A DNA stretch of 21,339 nucleotides from an uncultured Verrucomicrobiota bacterium (lineage in GTDB: Bacteria > Verrucomicrobiota > Kiritimatiellia > RFP12 > UBA3636). The translations under genes and the position numbers were made by a program. Positions 6,601 through 13,373 of this stretch are shown here, piece by piece. The stretch is taken from assembly GCA_946612175.1 (NCBI GenBank), contig CAMOEO010000012.1, positions 1-21,339 of the forward strand, in the 5' to 3' direction. A model generated the notes under the pieces. The model saw only the letters and a program-made list of their open reading frames with translations. It ran no database searches and was not told where the DNA came from. Numbering within the stretch: the stretch's first letter is position 1; the number at the start of each line of letters is the position of its first letter.

Positions 6601-7284
6601 ATGACAAATACCACCAAATTCCATACGGCCTGCCTTCTGGCGGCGACCGCGATTCTCGCCTCCGGCTGCGCCTCCACCGGCGGATCGGACAAAACCGACG
6701 GCGTTCAGGCGGAGTTCCAGAAGTGGGCTTCCAAGCGCGCTCCCGTCGAACAGGTCGTCTCGAAGAGCTCCGATCCGCAGGTCGCCGCCATCGTCAACGG
6801 GGTCGCCGTCATCCCCGGCGAAGTCTACGGCTACCTCTCCGAAGGCGCCGACAAGGCCATGGCCCGCAACGTCGGTCGTGAACCATTTGAAGCGATCATG
6901 CGCGACATCATGGCTGGAACGCCCATGGAAGAAATCCGAAAGGCGACCCCAGACGATGTTTGGGCCGCAGCTGCCAACTATGGACAGTTCGTCAAAGCCC
7001 AGGACTACGCCGCACTGGGCAAGAAGCTCTCCGGCATCGCCGCCAAGCTCGCCACCGATGGCGCGAAAGTCGGCGGGGCCGTCGCCGCAATCAAGAACCT
7101 CGACTCGATGAAGGGCAAGAACCCGATCGCGCTTGCCGCCGCGATGAAGGAGCCCACGGCGGAGATCAACACGATCAAGGCCCAGCTCGCCGACGCCGTG
7201 AAGGCCTGCTCCTACTGGCAGGATCTGAACAAGCAAGATGAGATGGCCCAGAAGTTCATGAAGGACCACCCCATCGAGAAGTAG
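6601..7284 (+). CDS. Lipoprotein of unknown function, paralogue A
   Basis: A 227-residue predicted lipoprotein: a short N-region, hydrophobic core and lipobox LASGC with the lipidated C23, giving an anchored periplasmic protein. I do not recognise the family. The mature part is mostly helical and contains SDPQVAAIVNGVAVIPGEVYGYL (57-79), several alanine-rich stretches, and KNLDSMKGKN before the conserved end KACSYWQDLNKQDEMAQKFM. Almost the whole mature part is repeated in the C-terminal half of the protein at 7794-8801, and the last 102 coding bases are 97% identical between the two. A purine-rich GGAAGG ribosome site precedes the ATG. It is first in the envelope cluster and downstream of a candidate promoter. 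Confidence 0.85.
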   Translation: MTNTTKFHTACLLAATAILASGCASTGGSDKTDGVQAEFQKWASKRAPVEQVVSKSSDPQVAAIVNGVAVIPGEVYGYLSEGADKAMARNVGREPFEAIMRDIMAGTPMEEIRKATPDDVWAAAANYGQFVKAQDYAALGKKLSGIAAKLATDGAKVGGAVAAIKNLDSMKGKNPIALAAAMKEPTAEINTIKAQLADAVKACSYWQDLNKQDEMAQKFMKDHPIEK

Positions 7285-7294
7285 CAATGAGCGC

Positions 7295-7330
7295 TCCTCT
7301 GCGCACACGCAACCAGCGGTGCGCAGAGGA
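7295..7330 (+). terminator. 12-bp perfect hairpin after lipoprotein A
   Basis: TCCTCTGCGCAC (7295-7306) pairs exactly with 7319-7330. CGC/GCG inside the loop extends the stem with one bulged base. It starts 11 bases after the stop and ends 18 bases before the next ATG. No T-run follows, so partial termination or a processing/stability element is more likely than full termination. Confidence 0.5.
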
Positions 7331-7348
7331 CGCGTCTATGCCGAAGCC

Positions 7349-7813
7349 ATGAAAACAACGAAGATTTGCGCGTTCGTCGCCCTCCTCTGCGCCGGCGTAG
7401 CCTTGACGGGGTGCGAAGACGATGAATACTGCATGGCGCAATGGCTTTTTCACGATGGGGACAAGTCCGACTCCTCGTCACCATCGAAAACGGAGCCTTC
7501 CGCCTCCGCGCCCGACAAGCCGTCGGCCCCGGACGGCGTTTCCGGCACTTGGTACGGACACGCGGGAACGGGCCAGACAAAAACCGTTCTCCGCCTTCGC
7601 GAAAGAGGTGGCTCCTTGAGCGGTTCCTGGACCTGGGGTGCAGGAGACACCAGGGAATGCAGCGGCAGAGTGTCGGGAAGCAGCGTGATCCTGCGGGACG
7701 ACTGCCCGGATGGCGACACCTGGCGGCTAACGTTATCTTCCGATGGCACGAGCCTTTCGGGAATTGGCTTCAAATACGGAGGAGGAACATACAATGTTTC
7801 ATTCACCCGATAA
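7349..7813 (+). CDS. Small lipoprotein of unknown function
   Basis: A 154-residue predicted lipoprotein with lipobox LTGC (C22). The mature N-terminus is a low-complexity Ser/Pro/Ala/Lys linker (about residues 39-63). A compact beta-rich domain follows, with GTWYG, GGSLSGSWTW and LSSDGTSLSGIGFKYGGGTY. This alternation of GxW and 'Dg..LsG' strands is typical of small secreted beta-barrel or lipocalin-like lipid/ligand-binding domains, but I cannot name a family. Two cysteines (C105, C115 region) could form a disulfide. The ATG at 7349 gives a proper signal peptide, better than the upstream in-frame ATG at 7319. Its 3' end overlaps the next gene by 20 bases, so the two are translationally coupled. 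Confidence 0.78.
   Translation: MKTTKICAFVALLCAGVALTGCEDDEYCMAQWLFHDGDKSDSSSPSKTEPSASAPDKPSAPDGVSGTWYGHAGTGQTKTVLRLRERGGSLSGSWTWGAGDTRECSGRVSGSSVILRDDCPDGDTWRLTLSSDGTSLSGIGFKYGGGTYNVSFTR
7778..7787 (+). promoter_or_regulatory. Strong Shine-Dalgarno deciding the start at 7794
   Basis: GGAGGAGGAA lies 6 bases before the ATG at 7794, inside the end of the preceding gene. It selects this start over the in-frame upstream ATG at 7743 and gives a correct signal peptide. Confidence 0.8.
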
Positions 7814-8801
7814 CCGCGCGAACAACCATCAGCCCTTGTCCGTTGCAGCCACCGCGCTTTGCATCGGCGCGATCTTGGCAGGCTGCGTGAACATCAGCGT
7901 CTCCGACCAGAAACGTCTCCAGAAGCTATCCGAACAGCGTATCACGCTCGAAACGCCGCCAGCGGGCTTTTCCGCTCCCAACAGCCAAACCGGTGCGGCA
8001 GTTCTCAACGCACTTCCGGGATTCGGAAGTTTCTACCTCGCGTCCGGAACGGAAGGCCATCCATCGCATTTCCTGTCGGGAGCGGCAAACTTCCTTCTTT
8101 GGCCGATCAGCGTTGTCTGGGCCGTACCCGAAGCCTACATCGACGCCGGGAGAATCAATCGGCTCGCCTTGATCAAATACTGCGATCAGGGGGGCGACGC
8201 TTCGTCTGCGCCGATCGGCCTCCAGGAAGAATACGAGCGGTGGCGCTCCGGGCGCGCTGACACGAAGATGGTCGTCTCGAAGAGCAACGATCCGCAGGTA
8301 GCCTCCATCATCAATGGCGTCGCCGTCATTCCCGGCGAAGTCTACGGCTATCTCTCCAACGGCTCCGACCGGGCCATGGCGCGAAATGCCGGACGCGAAA
8401 TCTACGAGGCCATCATGCGCGACAAGAACGCGGGAACCCCGATTGAGGAAATCCGCAAGGCTCTCTCCGACGCCGATCGCGCCGCCGCCGCAGAGTACGG
8501 GAAGTTTGTCGAGTCCCAGAACTATGCAACGCTCGGAGAAAAACTCGCCGGCATCGCAGCCAAACTCGTCGAAGACGGAGCCAAGATTGGCGGGGCCGTC
8601 GCCCAGATCAAGAATCTCGACTCCATGAAGGGGAAGAATCCCCTTGCGCTCGCCGCCGCCTTGAAGGAGCCGGCGACCGAAGTCAATACGATCAAGAACC
8701 AGCTCGCCGACGCCGTGAAGGCCTGCTCCTACTGGCAGGATCTGAACAAGCAAGATGAGATGGCACAGAAGTTCATGAAGGACTATCCCATCGAGAAGTA
8801 G
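7794..8801 (+). CDS. Two-module lipoprotein, paralogue of A with an added N-terminal membrane-like module
   Basis: A 335-residue predicted lipoprotein with lipobox LAGC (C31). The N-terminal module (about 32-140) contains NALPGFGSFYLASG and a hydrophobic LLWPISVVWAVPEAYIDAGRIN block. This resembles TM2-like GxGxFY/W-P membrane-associated modules; the likeness is from memory and not proven. The C-terminal module (about 145-335) is a full paralogue of the lipoprotein at 6601-7284, starting at EYERWRSGRADTKMVVSKSNDPQV and ending identically in the last residues apart from one substitution. The gene overlaps the small lipoprotein before it and is followed by a terminator-like hairpin. A and this protein probably act at the same site, one as the stand-alone form and one with an extra anchoring module. 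Confidence 0.84.
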   Translation: MFHSPDNRANNHQPLSVAATALCIGAILAGCVNISVSDQKRLQKLSEQRITLETPPAGFSAPNSQTGAAVLNALPGFGSFYLASGTEGHPSHFLSGAANFLLWPISVVWAVPEAYIDAGRINRLALIKYCDQGGDASSAPIGLQEEYERWRSGRADTKMVVSKSNDPQVASIINGVAVIPGEVYGYLSNGSDRAMARNAGREIYEAIMRDKNAGTPIEEIRKALSDADRAAAAEYGKFVESQNYATLGEKLAGIAAKLVEDGAKIGGAVAQIKNLDSMKGKNPLALAAALKEPATEVNTIKNQLADAVKACSYWQDLNKQDEMAQKFMKDYPIEK

Positions 8802-8807
8802 CCCCAA

Positions 8808-8844
8808 GTCGGCGGGGCCGGCACTCCGGGCCCGCCGACATTTT
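8808..8844 (+). terminator. Probable intrinsic terminator
   Basis: GTCGGCGGG (8808-8816) pairs with CCCGCCGAC (8831-8839). After one mismatch, CCGG/CCGG continues the stem to a CACT loop. ATTTT follows directly. It lies six bases after the stop of the two-module lipoprotein and would separate the paralogue pair from the genes downstream, at least partly. Confidence 0.65.
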
Positions 8845-8873
8845 CACAACCGCAAGAAAGCCTTGCCCTTCCC

Positions 8874-9923
8874 ATGAAAACTCCCTCCCTTCTCCTTTCC
8901 GCCGCTGGACTCGCCATGCTCTGCGGTTGCTCCACGCCGGAAATAAACATCGACCTCGGACCGAAGATCACGACCTTTTCCGAAGAGGAGCTGATGAAGA
9001 GGCCGACGATCACGCTTCCGCCCGGCTACAACACCGACAACTTCCGCAAGATCCGGATGAATGTCTTCTTCGAGTCCATCGATGGCAAGGAGAAGGTGAT
9101 CGACTCCGATGGCAGGCTCGTCGAGCGCGAATTGGCTGCAAGCCAGAACCTCGGTGCGCGTCTTCAGGGGGCCATGGCCGAACTCAACCGCTTCACCGTC
9201 CGCAGCGACTACAACCGCGGCGCCGCCTTGGCCGAGAACATCCGCAAGGGCGAGGATGGCGTGAAGCAGGACGCCGACATCGCGCTCTCCTGCAAGGTTA
9301 CCGCAACCAAGGAGAAGGAGAAACGCTACCACGACACGCTCGTCATCTACGAGGTCTACGTCGATTACTCTTGCGAGGATTTGAAAACCGGCGACGTCGC
9401 CTTCGCGGGACACGCCAAGGGCCAGACCGCGCGTTCGCAGTTCATCGGCATCACCGGCCGCGTCACCGGCGGCTTCCAGGATACGCCGGATAACGAGAAG
9501 CAGGCGATCGAGCAGGCCGCGCTCAAGGCGGTCGTCGAAATCGCCAATCGCCTCGGCAACGAATACCCGGTCGGCGGCCGCATCACCGGCACAACCGCCA
9601 CCGGAGAGAAGCTTACGCTCGACAAGGGCGAGCTCGACGGCGTCGGCGCAAACCAGATGTGCGTCGTCTTCGTGAACGACGGAGGTGTGGACATCCCGCT
9701 TGCCCTCGCCGCCGCGTTTCCGAAGAAGACCGGCACATCGCAACTGGAGGTCCGCCGCTGGAACGAGAAGGACAAGGACGCGAAGCCCCTCCTGAAGCTC
9801 TTCAAGGCGAACCCCAAGGGCTTCCTGAACGACAACAAGGTCTACGCCGTCGGATACGGCATGCCCGTCCCGCCGGAGTGGAAGCAAGGCGTCGACGACG
9901 ACAAATATCGCGTCGCAAAGTAG
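8874..9923 (+). CDS. CsgG/LpoB-like lipoprotein
   Basis: A 349-residue predicted lipoprotein with lipobox LCGC (C19). The central part has the order typical of CsgG/LpoB-type periplasmic domains: a helix with NLGARLQGAMAELNRFTV (about 93-110), then ADIALSCKVTATKEK (a strand with the 'aDy.i.G.it' pattern), a strand describing DLKTGDVAFAGHAKG, and a helix EKQAIEQAALKAVVEIANRL. The C-terminal part (about 240-345) reads GRITGTTATGEKLTLDKGELDGVGANQMCVVF, like the small beta-domain that follows such folds in FlgT-type proteins. LpoB activates penicillin-binding proteins and CsgG forms the curli export pore; neither role can be assigned here. No Shine-Dalgarno is visible. The next gene starts 10 bases downstream. 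Confidence 0.7.
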   Translation: MKTPSLLLSAAGLAMLCGCSTPEINIDLGPKITTFSEEELMKRPTITLPPGYNTDNFRKIRMNVFFESIDGKEKVIDSDGRLVERELAASQNLGARLQGAMAELNRFTVRSDYNRGAALAENIRKGEDGVKQDADIALSCKVTATKEKEKRYHDTLVIYEVYVDYSCEDLKTGDVAFAGHAKGQTARSQFIGITGRVTGGFQDTPDNEKQAIEQAALKAVVEIANRLGNEYPVGGRITGTTATGEKLTLDKGELDGVGANQMCVVFVNDGGVDIPLALAAAFPKKTGTSQLEVRRWNEKDKDAKPLLKLFKANPKGFLNDNKVYAVGYGMPVPPEWKQGVDDDKYRVAK

Positions 9924-9933
9924 GGAGGTCATC

Positions 9934-11403
9934 ATGAGACGCTCGAAGACTTGCTCCGCCGTCTGCGCCGCAGCGGCTCTGCTGGCGGGTGGTGCCTTTG
10001 CGGTGCCCCCGTGGCTCGACATTGCGCGCGAGATGGCGGCGGACGGCGAAACCGTCCGTCCGGGCACCGCGGATGGCGGATTGTGGTACGTCGCCGCGGT
10101 CTCCGAAATCGTTCCGGCGCACGGCGGAGGGGATGCGGAAGCGCTGCAACGCGCCCGCCTCGTCGGGAAACGCCTCATCGCCGGATTCGTATCCGGCGAA
10201 ACCGTCGACGCATCGGAAGAGACGAAGGTCGAGGAGCTCTCCGCCGAAGAAGGCACCGGAACGCACGAATCGTTCCGCCAAAAGATCACCGTCGATGTCG
10301 ACGCTGTCTTGCGGGGGGCGGAGGTCGTCGGAACCGTCGACGGAGCCGGCGGAAAGAAGTATCTCGTCCTCGTCTCGTCCTCGGAGACGACGGACGCCTC
10401 CGCCGCGCTCGCGGCGAAGACGACGGAACTCGGGCCGGACACCGTGTCTGCGAGCGGATTCGCGCCGATCGCCAAAGGCGGCGTCGCCGCCGCACAGAAG
10501 GCTGCGCTCGCCTCGGCCAAATCCGCCGCCGTGGAGATGGTGCTGGGGTCGTCTGTCGCCTCGACCGAAGCGGCGCTCAACCTCAACGCCGGCGCCAGAG
10601 TCTTCGCGAACGCGGGCGGATTCATCGAAGAGTTCCGTGTTGTCGAGGAGGCCGACCTGGACGGAACCTACAAGGTGACGATCATCGCCAAGGTCGCCAG
10701 GAACAGGCTCGTCGACGACTACGGAGCAGCGCTCGCACAGTTCGGAGACGTGAAGTTCCACGTCTGCAGGACAGGCGACGACCAGCTCGACGCCATGCTC
10801 GAGGAAAAGTTCGCGGAATGGAAGTGTCCGCTCACGGCCGACCGGAGCGACGCGGACTACCTCGTCTGGGCTAAATGGGAATTCGTGGACGAAACCCACC
10901 CGATGGACGGCCGCTCGGGCACGCGGCTCACGCTCACCATCCGAATGCTCGATGCCGCCACCGGCAAGGAATGCTTCGCCGTAAACAATGACCCGCGCAA
11001 GGCGGTTTCCTTCATCGGCGACCGGCGACGCCGCATTCGAAACGCCGCCGATCTCGCCATGAAGGAAATCCACGAAAAGATCCACGAACGCCTCGACGCC
11101 ATGATCGGCACGATGGCCGCCTCGGGACGTGACGTCCGGATGGTCTTCGACAACTATTCGGAGATTTACGCCGGGACGTTCGAGGCCATTCGCGCCGCGG
11201 TGGACGCTCTTCCCGGCTGCAACGGAGCCGCCGCTTCCGTCGACGCCGCCGCGCGCTCCGCCGAAATCGCCTTCCGCTGCCAGATGGACATGGATTCGCT
11301 GCGACGACTGGCAGACGAAGCCATCCGTACTGCCGTTCCCAGCGCGGCCATGCGCCCCGACACCGTCTCGTGCGACGCCAACACCTGGCTGCTCACTTGG
11401 TAG
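9934..11403 (+). CDS. Exported multidomain protein with LPP20/FlgT-like modules
   Basis: A 489-residue protein with a signal peptide (cleavage likely after AFA, residue 23) and no lipobox. The mature N-terminus begins PPWL, as in many LPP20-type proteins. Module 1 (about 45-170) shows WYVAAVSEI, A-rich helix, FVSGETV and KYLVLVSSSE. Module 2 (about 185-275) shows AAVEMVLGSSV, FIEEFRVVEE and YKVTIIAKVARN, the FlgT-N/LPP20 pattern. A third part (about 285-375) carries ADYLVWAKWEF and TLTIRMLDAATGKECF, a CsgG/TolB-N-like strand order, and a C-terminal domain (395-489) remains unassigned. A strong GGGAGG Shine-Dalgarno precedes the ATG. It is tightly linked to the CsgG/LpoB-like lipoprotein upstream. 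Domain names are by pattern only. Confidence 0.68.
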   Translation: MRRSKTCSAVCAAAALLAGGAFAVPPWLDIAREMAADGETVRPGTADGGLWYVAAVSEIVPAHGGGDAEALQRARLVGKRLIAGFVSGETVDASEETKVEELSAEEGTGTHESFRQKITVDVDAVLRGAEVVGTVDGAGGKKYLVLVSSSETTDASAALAAKTTELGPDTVSASGFAPIAKGGVAAAQKAALASAKSAAVEMVLGSSVASTEAALNLNAGARVFANAGGFIEEFRVVEEADLDGTYKVTIIAKVARNRLVDDYGAALAQFGDVKFHVCRTGDDQLDAMLEEKFAEWKCPLTADRSDADYLVWAKWEFVDETHPMDGRSGTRLTLTIRMLDAATGKECFAVNNDPRKAVSFIGDRRRRIRNAADLAMKEIHEKIHERLDAMIGTMAASGRDVRMVFDNYSEIYAGTFEAIRAAVDALPGCNGAAASVDAAARSAEIAFRCQMDMDSLRRLADEAIRTAVPSAAMRPDTVSCDANTWLLTW

Positions 11404-11439
11404 ACCGCTTTTCCACACCGAACAATAGGAAACTGACCC

Positions 11440-12738
11440 ATGAATGCATCCCGCACCCTCCTCGCGGCGCTCGCCGCCGCAACCGCGTTCTGCGCCGCAT
11501 ACGCGCAGGAATCCTCCCCCGAAGACGCTGTCGCCAACGAGGCGGCCGTCGAGCGGAAGACCGTCCAGGACATCGTGTCCGAATACCTCTCCTCCAAGGG
11601 CATGACCGAAGGGGAAAACACGAAAAAGGACGGTTCGTCCTATTATGTCGCCGTCGGATACGGCGTCATCCAGGCACCGCTCGACAGTCGCAGCTACGGT
11701 GATTCGCGCGTCAACGCCTACAACAAGGCCATGCTCGACGCGAAGGCGAAAATGGCCGAATACCTCGAACTCGCGATCCGTACCGAAACCGAACATGACT
11801 ATGCGGAAGGGAACTTTGGCGGAAACGAAGAGGCGGAACGGGACGAATTGAGCATCGGGTCCAAAATAAAGCGGCTCGTCGTGGCCAAACTCGATGACGC
11901 CCTTCGGGCCGAGGGGCTGGATCCCGACGCCGCCGACCGGGCCGCACGCGAACGCGTCGCCAAGAAGCAGCTCAACGGCGACCTCTACAAGAAGGCCATT
12001 TCCGCTGCCGCCAGGGCCGAGATCACCGGAATGCAGGTGATGTGTTCATTCGAAGGCGTGCCTGCCGGCGAAAAGGGACAGATTGGCGTCGTTGCCGTCT
12101 GGAGCCCGAAGCTCCAGGCGATGGCCCGCTCCCTTTCGCTCGGGGGGAAACTTCCCTCCGGCGTCGGAAAACGCCCGATCAAGGACCAGATTCCGGCCGA
12201 CAAGGAGGTGCTGCTTTCGACCTTCGGCGTCCAGCAGAAAATCGACGAAAACGGCAATCTCGTCCTCATCGGTTTCGGCCAGGCCGGAGCCGTCTCGGAC
12301 TCGCCGACTTCCGCCAACGCAGCGCGCAACAAGGCCAAGATGCAGGCGATGGCCGCCATCCGCGAATTCGCCGGAGAATCCGTCGCCGTTGAGACCGCCG
12401 CCCTGAACGCCGAAAGCGTCGAGGAGTTCGAAAACGCCGCCGAATCCTACGAGGACGTTTCGGCGTATCGGCAGAACGTCGAGGCCGTGGCGAAATCCCT
12501 CAAGATTTCCGGAATCGCCACGATGAAGAACTGGGAGTGCAGGCATCCCCTCACCGGAAAGACCATCTACGGCGCCGTCTGTTCGTGGAGCCCCGATTCC
12601 GCCGCGCGAGCGCAGTCGATGAAGCGCTCGATGGACGCCGCGGCCGGTCCGGGATCGGTTCGCGCGCCGCAGCCGGTCGCGAACCCGAACGGCTCGTTCC
12701 AGGGCCATGGCGCCGATGCCGATGAAGACGCGTTCTGA
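11440..12738 (+). CDS. Exported protein with internally duplicated domain (DUF6844/LPP20-like)
   Basis: A 432-residue protein with a signal peptide (cleavage likely after AYA, residue 22). It consists of two copies of one domain. Copy 1 spans about 68-231 (YYVAVGYGVIQAP, then NKAMLDAKAKMAEYL, then ITGMQVMCSFEG and GVVAVWSPKLQAMARSL). Copy 2 spans about 272-393 (LVLIGFGQAGAVSDS, then ARNKAKMQAMAAIREF, then ISGIATMKNWECR and AVCSWSPDSAARAQSM). From memory it resembles proteins labelled DUF6844, often found beside LPP20 and CsgG-like lipoproteins. AGGAAA precedes the ATG. A weak TGGTAGACC box over the previous stop codon could give an internal promoter. The acidic tail overlaps the next gene by 17 bases. 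Confidence 0.72.
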   Translation: MNASRTLLAALAAATAFCAAYAQESSPEDAVANEAAVERKTVQDIVSEYLSSKGMTEGENTKKDGSSYYVAVGYGVIQAPLDSRSYGDSRVNAYNKAMLDAKAKMAEYLELAIRTETEHDYAEGNFGGNEEAERDELSIGSKIKRLVVAKLDDALRAEGLDPDAADRAARERVAKKQLNGDLYKKAISAAARAEITGMQVMCSFEGVPAGEKGQIGVVAVWSPKLQAMARSLSLGGKLPSGVGKRPIKDQIPADKEVLLSTFGVQQKIDENGNLVLIGFGQAGAVSDSPTSANAARNKAKMQAMAAIREFAGESVAVETAALNAESVEEFENAAESYEDVSAYRQNVEAVAKSLKISGIATMKNWECRHPLTGKTIYGAVCSWSPDSAARAQSMKRSMDAAAGPGSVRAPQPVANPNGSFQGHGADADEDAF

Positions 12739-13363
12739 CCGTCTCGCCGCCGCCGCCGTTCTCGCGGCGGCGGCGCTCCTCGCCCTCCCGGCGGACGCGT
12801 CCGCCGCAGCCGGCGAGATCTTCGCGCAGAATCGCGAGGGGATCCTTTCGACGAACGCCGTCGTCGTCGGCGGTTTCGTGTTCTGCGTCGGACGGGCGGC
12901 GTCCGAAGACCGCTTTGGCGCCTCCGTCGGTTTCGGAAAGGCGCGGATCCTCGCCTGGGGGCAATGGGACCGCCGACTCTTCGAATCGGCGGAATGGCCG
13001 GAGGTCGCGACGCCGCAGGAACGCCGCGCCGCGTGGAGCGCCCTTCGCGGAAAGAGTTCCGACGCGGAGGGCCCGGCCGGTGCGGAAATTGTCTGCGAGA
13101 CGCAACCGGCGACCAATCTCTGGGTTGCCGTGATTGCCGTGCCCGATTCGGAAACGTCCGGATGCCGTCCCTCCGCCGGGGATCTGTCGAAGGCGGTGGC
13201 CGACGCCCGGAGCCGCCTGGAACGAAAATCTCCCACCGGACCGGAAGGCGCTCCCGCGGAACCGACGGGCGGTGCGCCCGCAGATCCGGACTCGGAACCT
13301 CGAGGGCTCTGGGAACAGGACGGCGTCCTCGCGAACGAAACGATGTCCGACGGGCAGTTCTGA
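12722..13363 (+). CDS. Small exported protein, single LPP20-like module
   Basis: A 213-residue protein with a signal peptide (KTR n-region, alanine/leucine core, cleavage near ASA, residue 27). Its body (about 30-140) reads VVVGGFVFCVGRA, then GFGKARILAWGQWDRRLF, then AEIVCETQP and LWVAVIAVPDSE. This is the same strand-helix-strand-strand order as each half of the preceding protein, so it is likely a single diverged copy. The tail (from about 165) is Pro/Gly/Ala-rich and unstructured. The start is uncertain: ATGs at 12707, 12716 and 12722 are all in frame. The last is preferred because it places the basic residues at the signal peptide N-terminus. It overlaps the preceding gene and ends 10 bases before the convergent kinase. 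Confidence 0.66.
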   Translation: MKTRSDRLAAAAVLAAAALLALPADASAAAGEIFAQNREGILSTNAVVVGGFVFCVGRAASEDRFGASVGFGKARILAWGQWDRRLFESAEWPEVATPQERRAAWSALRGKSSDAEGPAGAEIVCETQPATNLWVAVIAVPDSETSGCRPSAGDLSKAVADARSRLERKSPTGPEGAPAEPTGGAPADPDSEPRGLWEQDGVLANETMSDGQF

Positions 13364-13373
13364 CCGAGCCGTC

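Noticed and set aside
6161..6604. Possible plus-strand gene of 147 residues before the lipoprotein cluster
   Set aside because: It spans the candidate promoter and hairpins, is Arg-rich, and shows no domain.
8844..10625. 593-residue minus-strand open frame
   Set aside because: Antisense to two well-supported exported-protein genes with signal peptides and ribosome sites; its composition is not protein-like.
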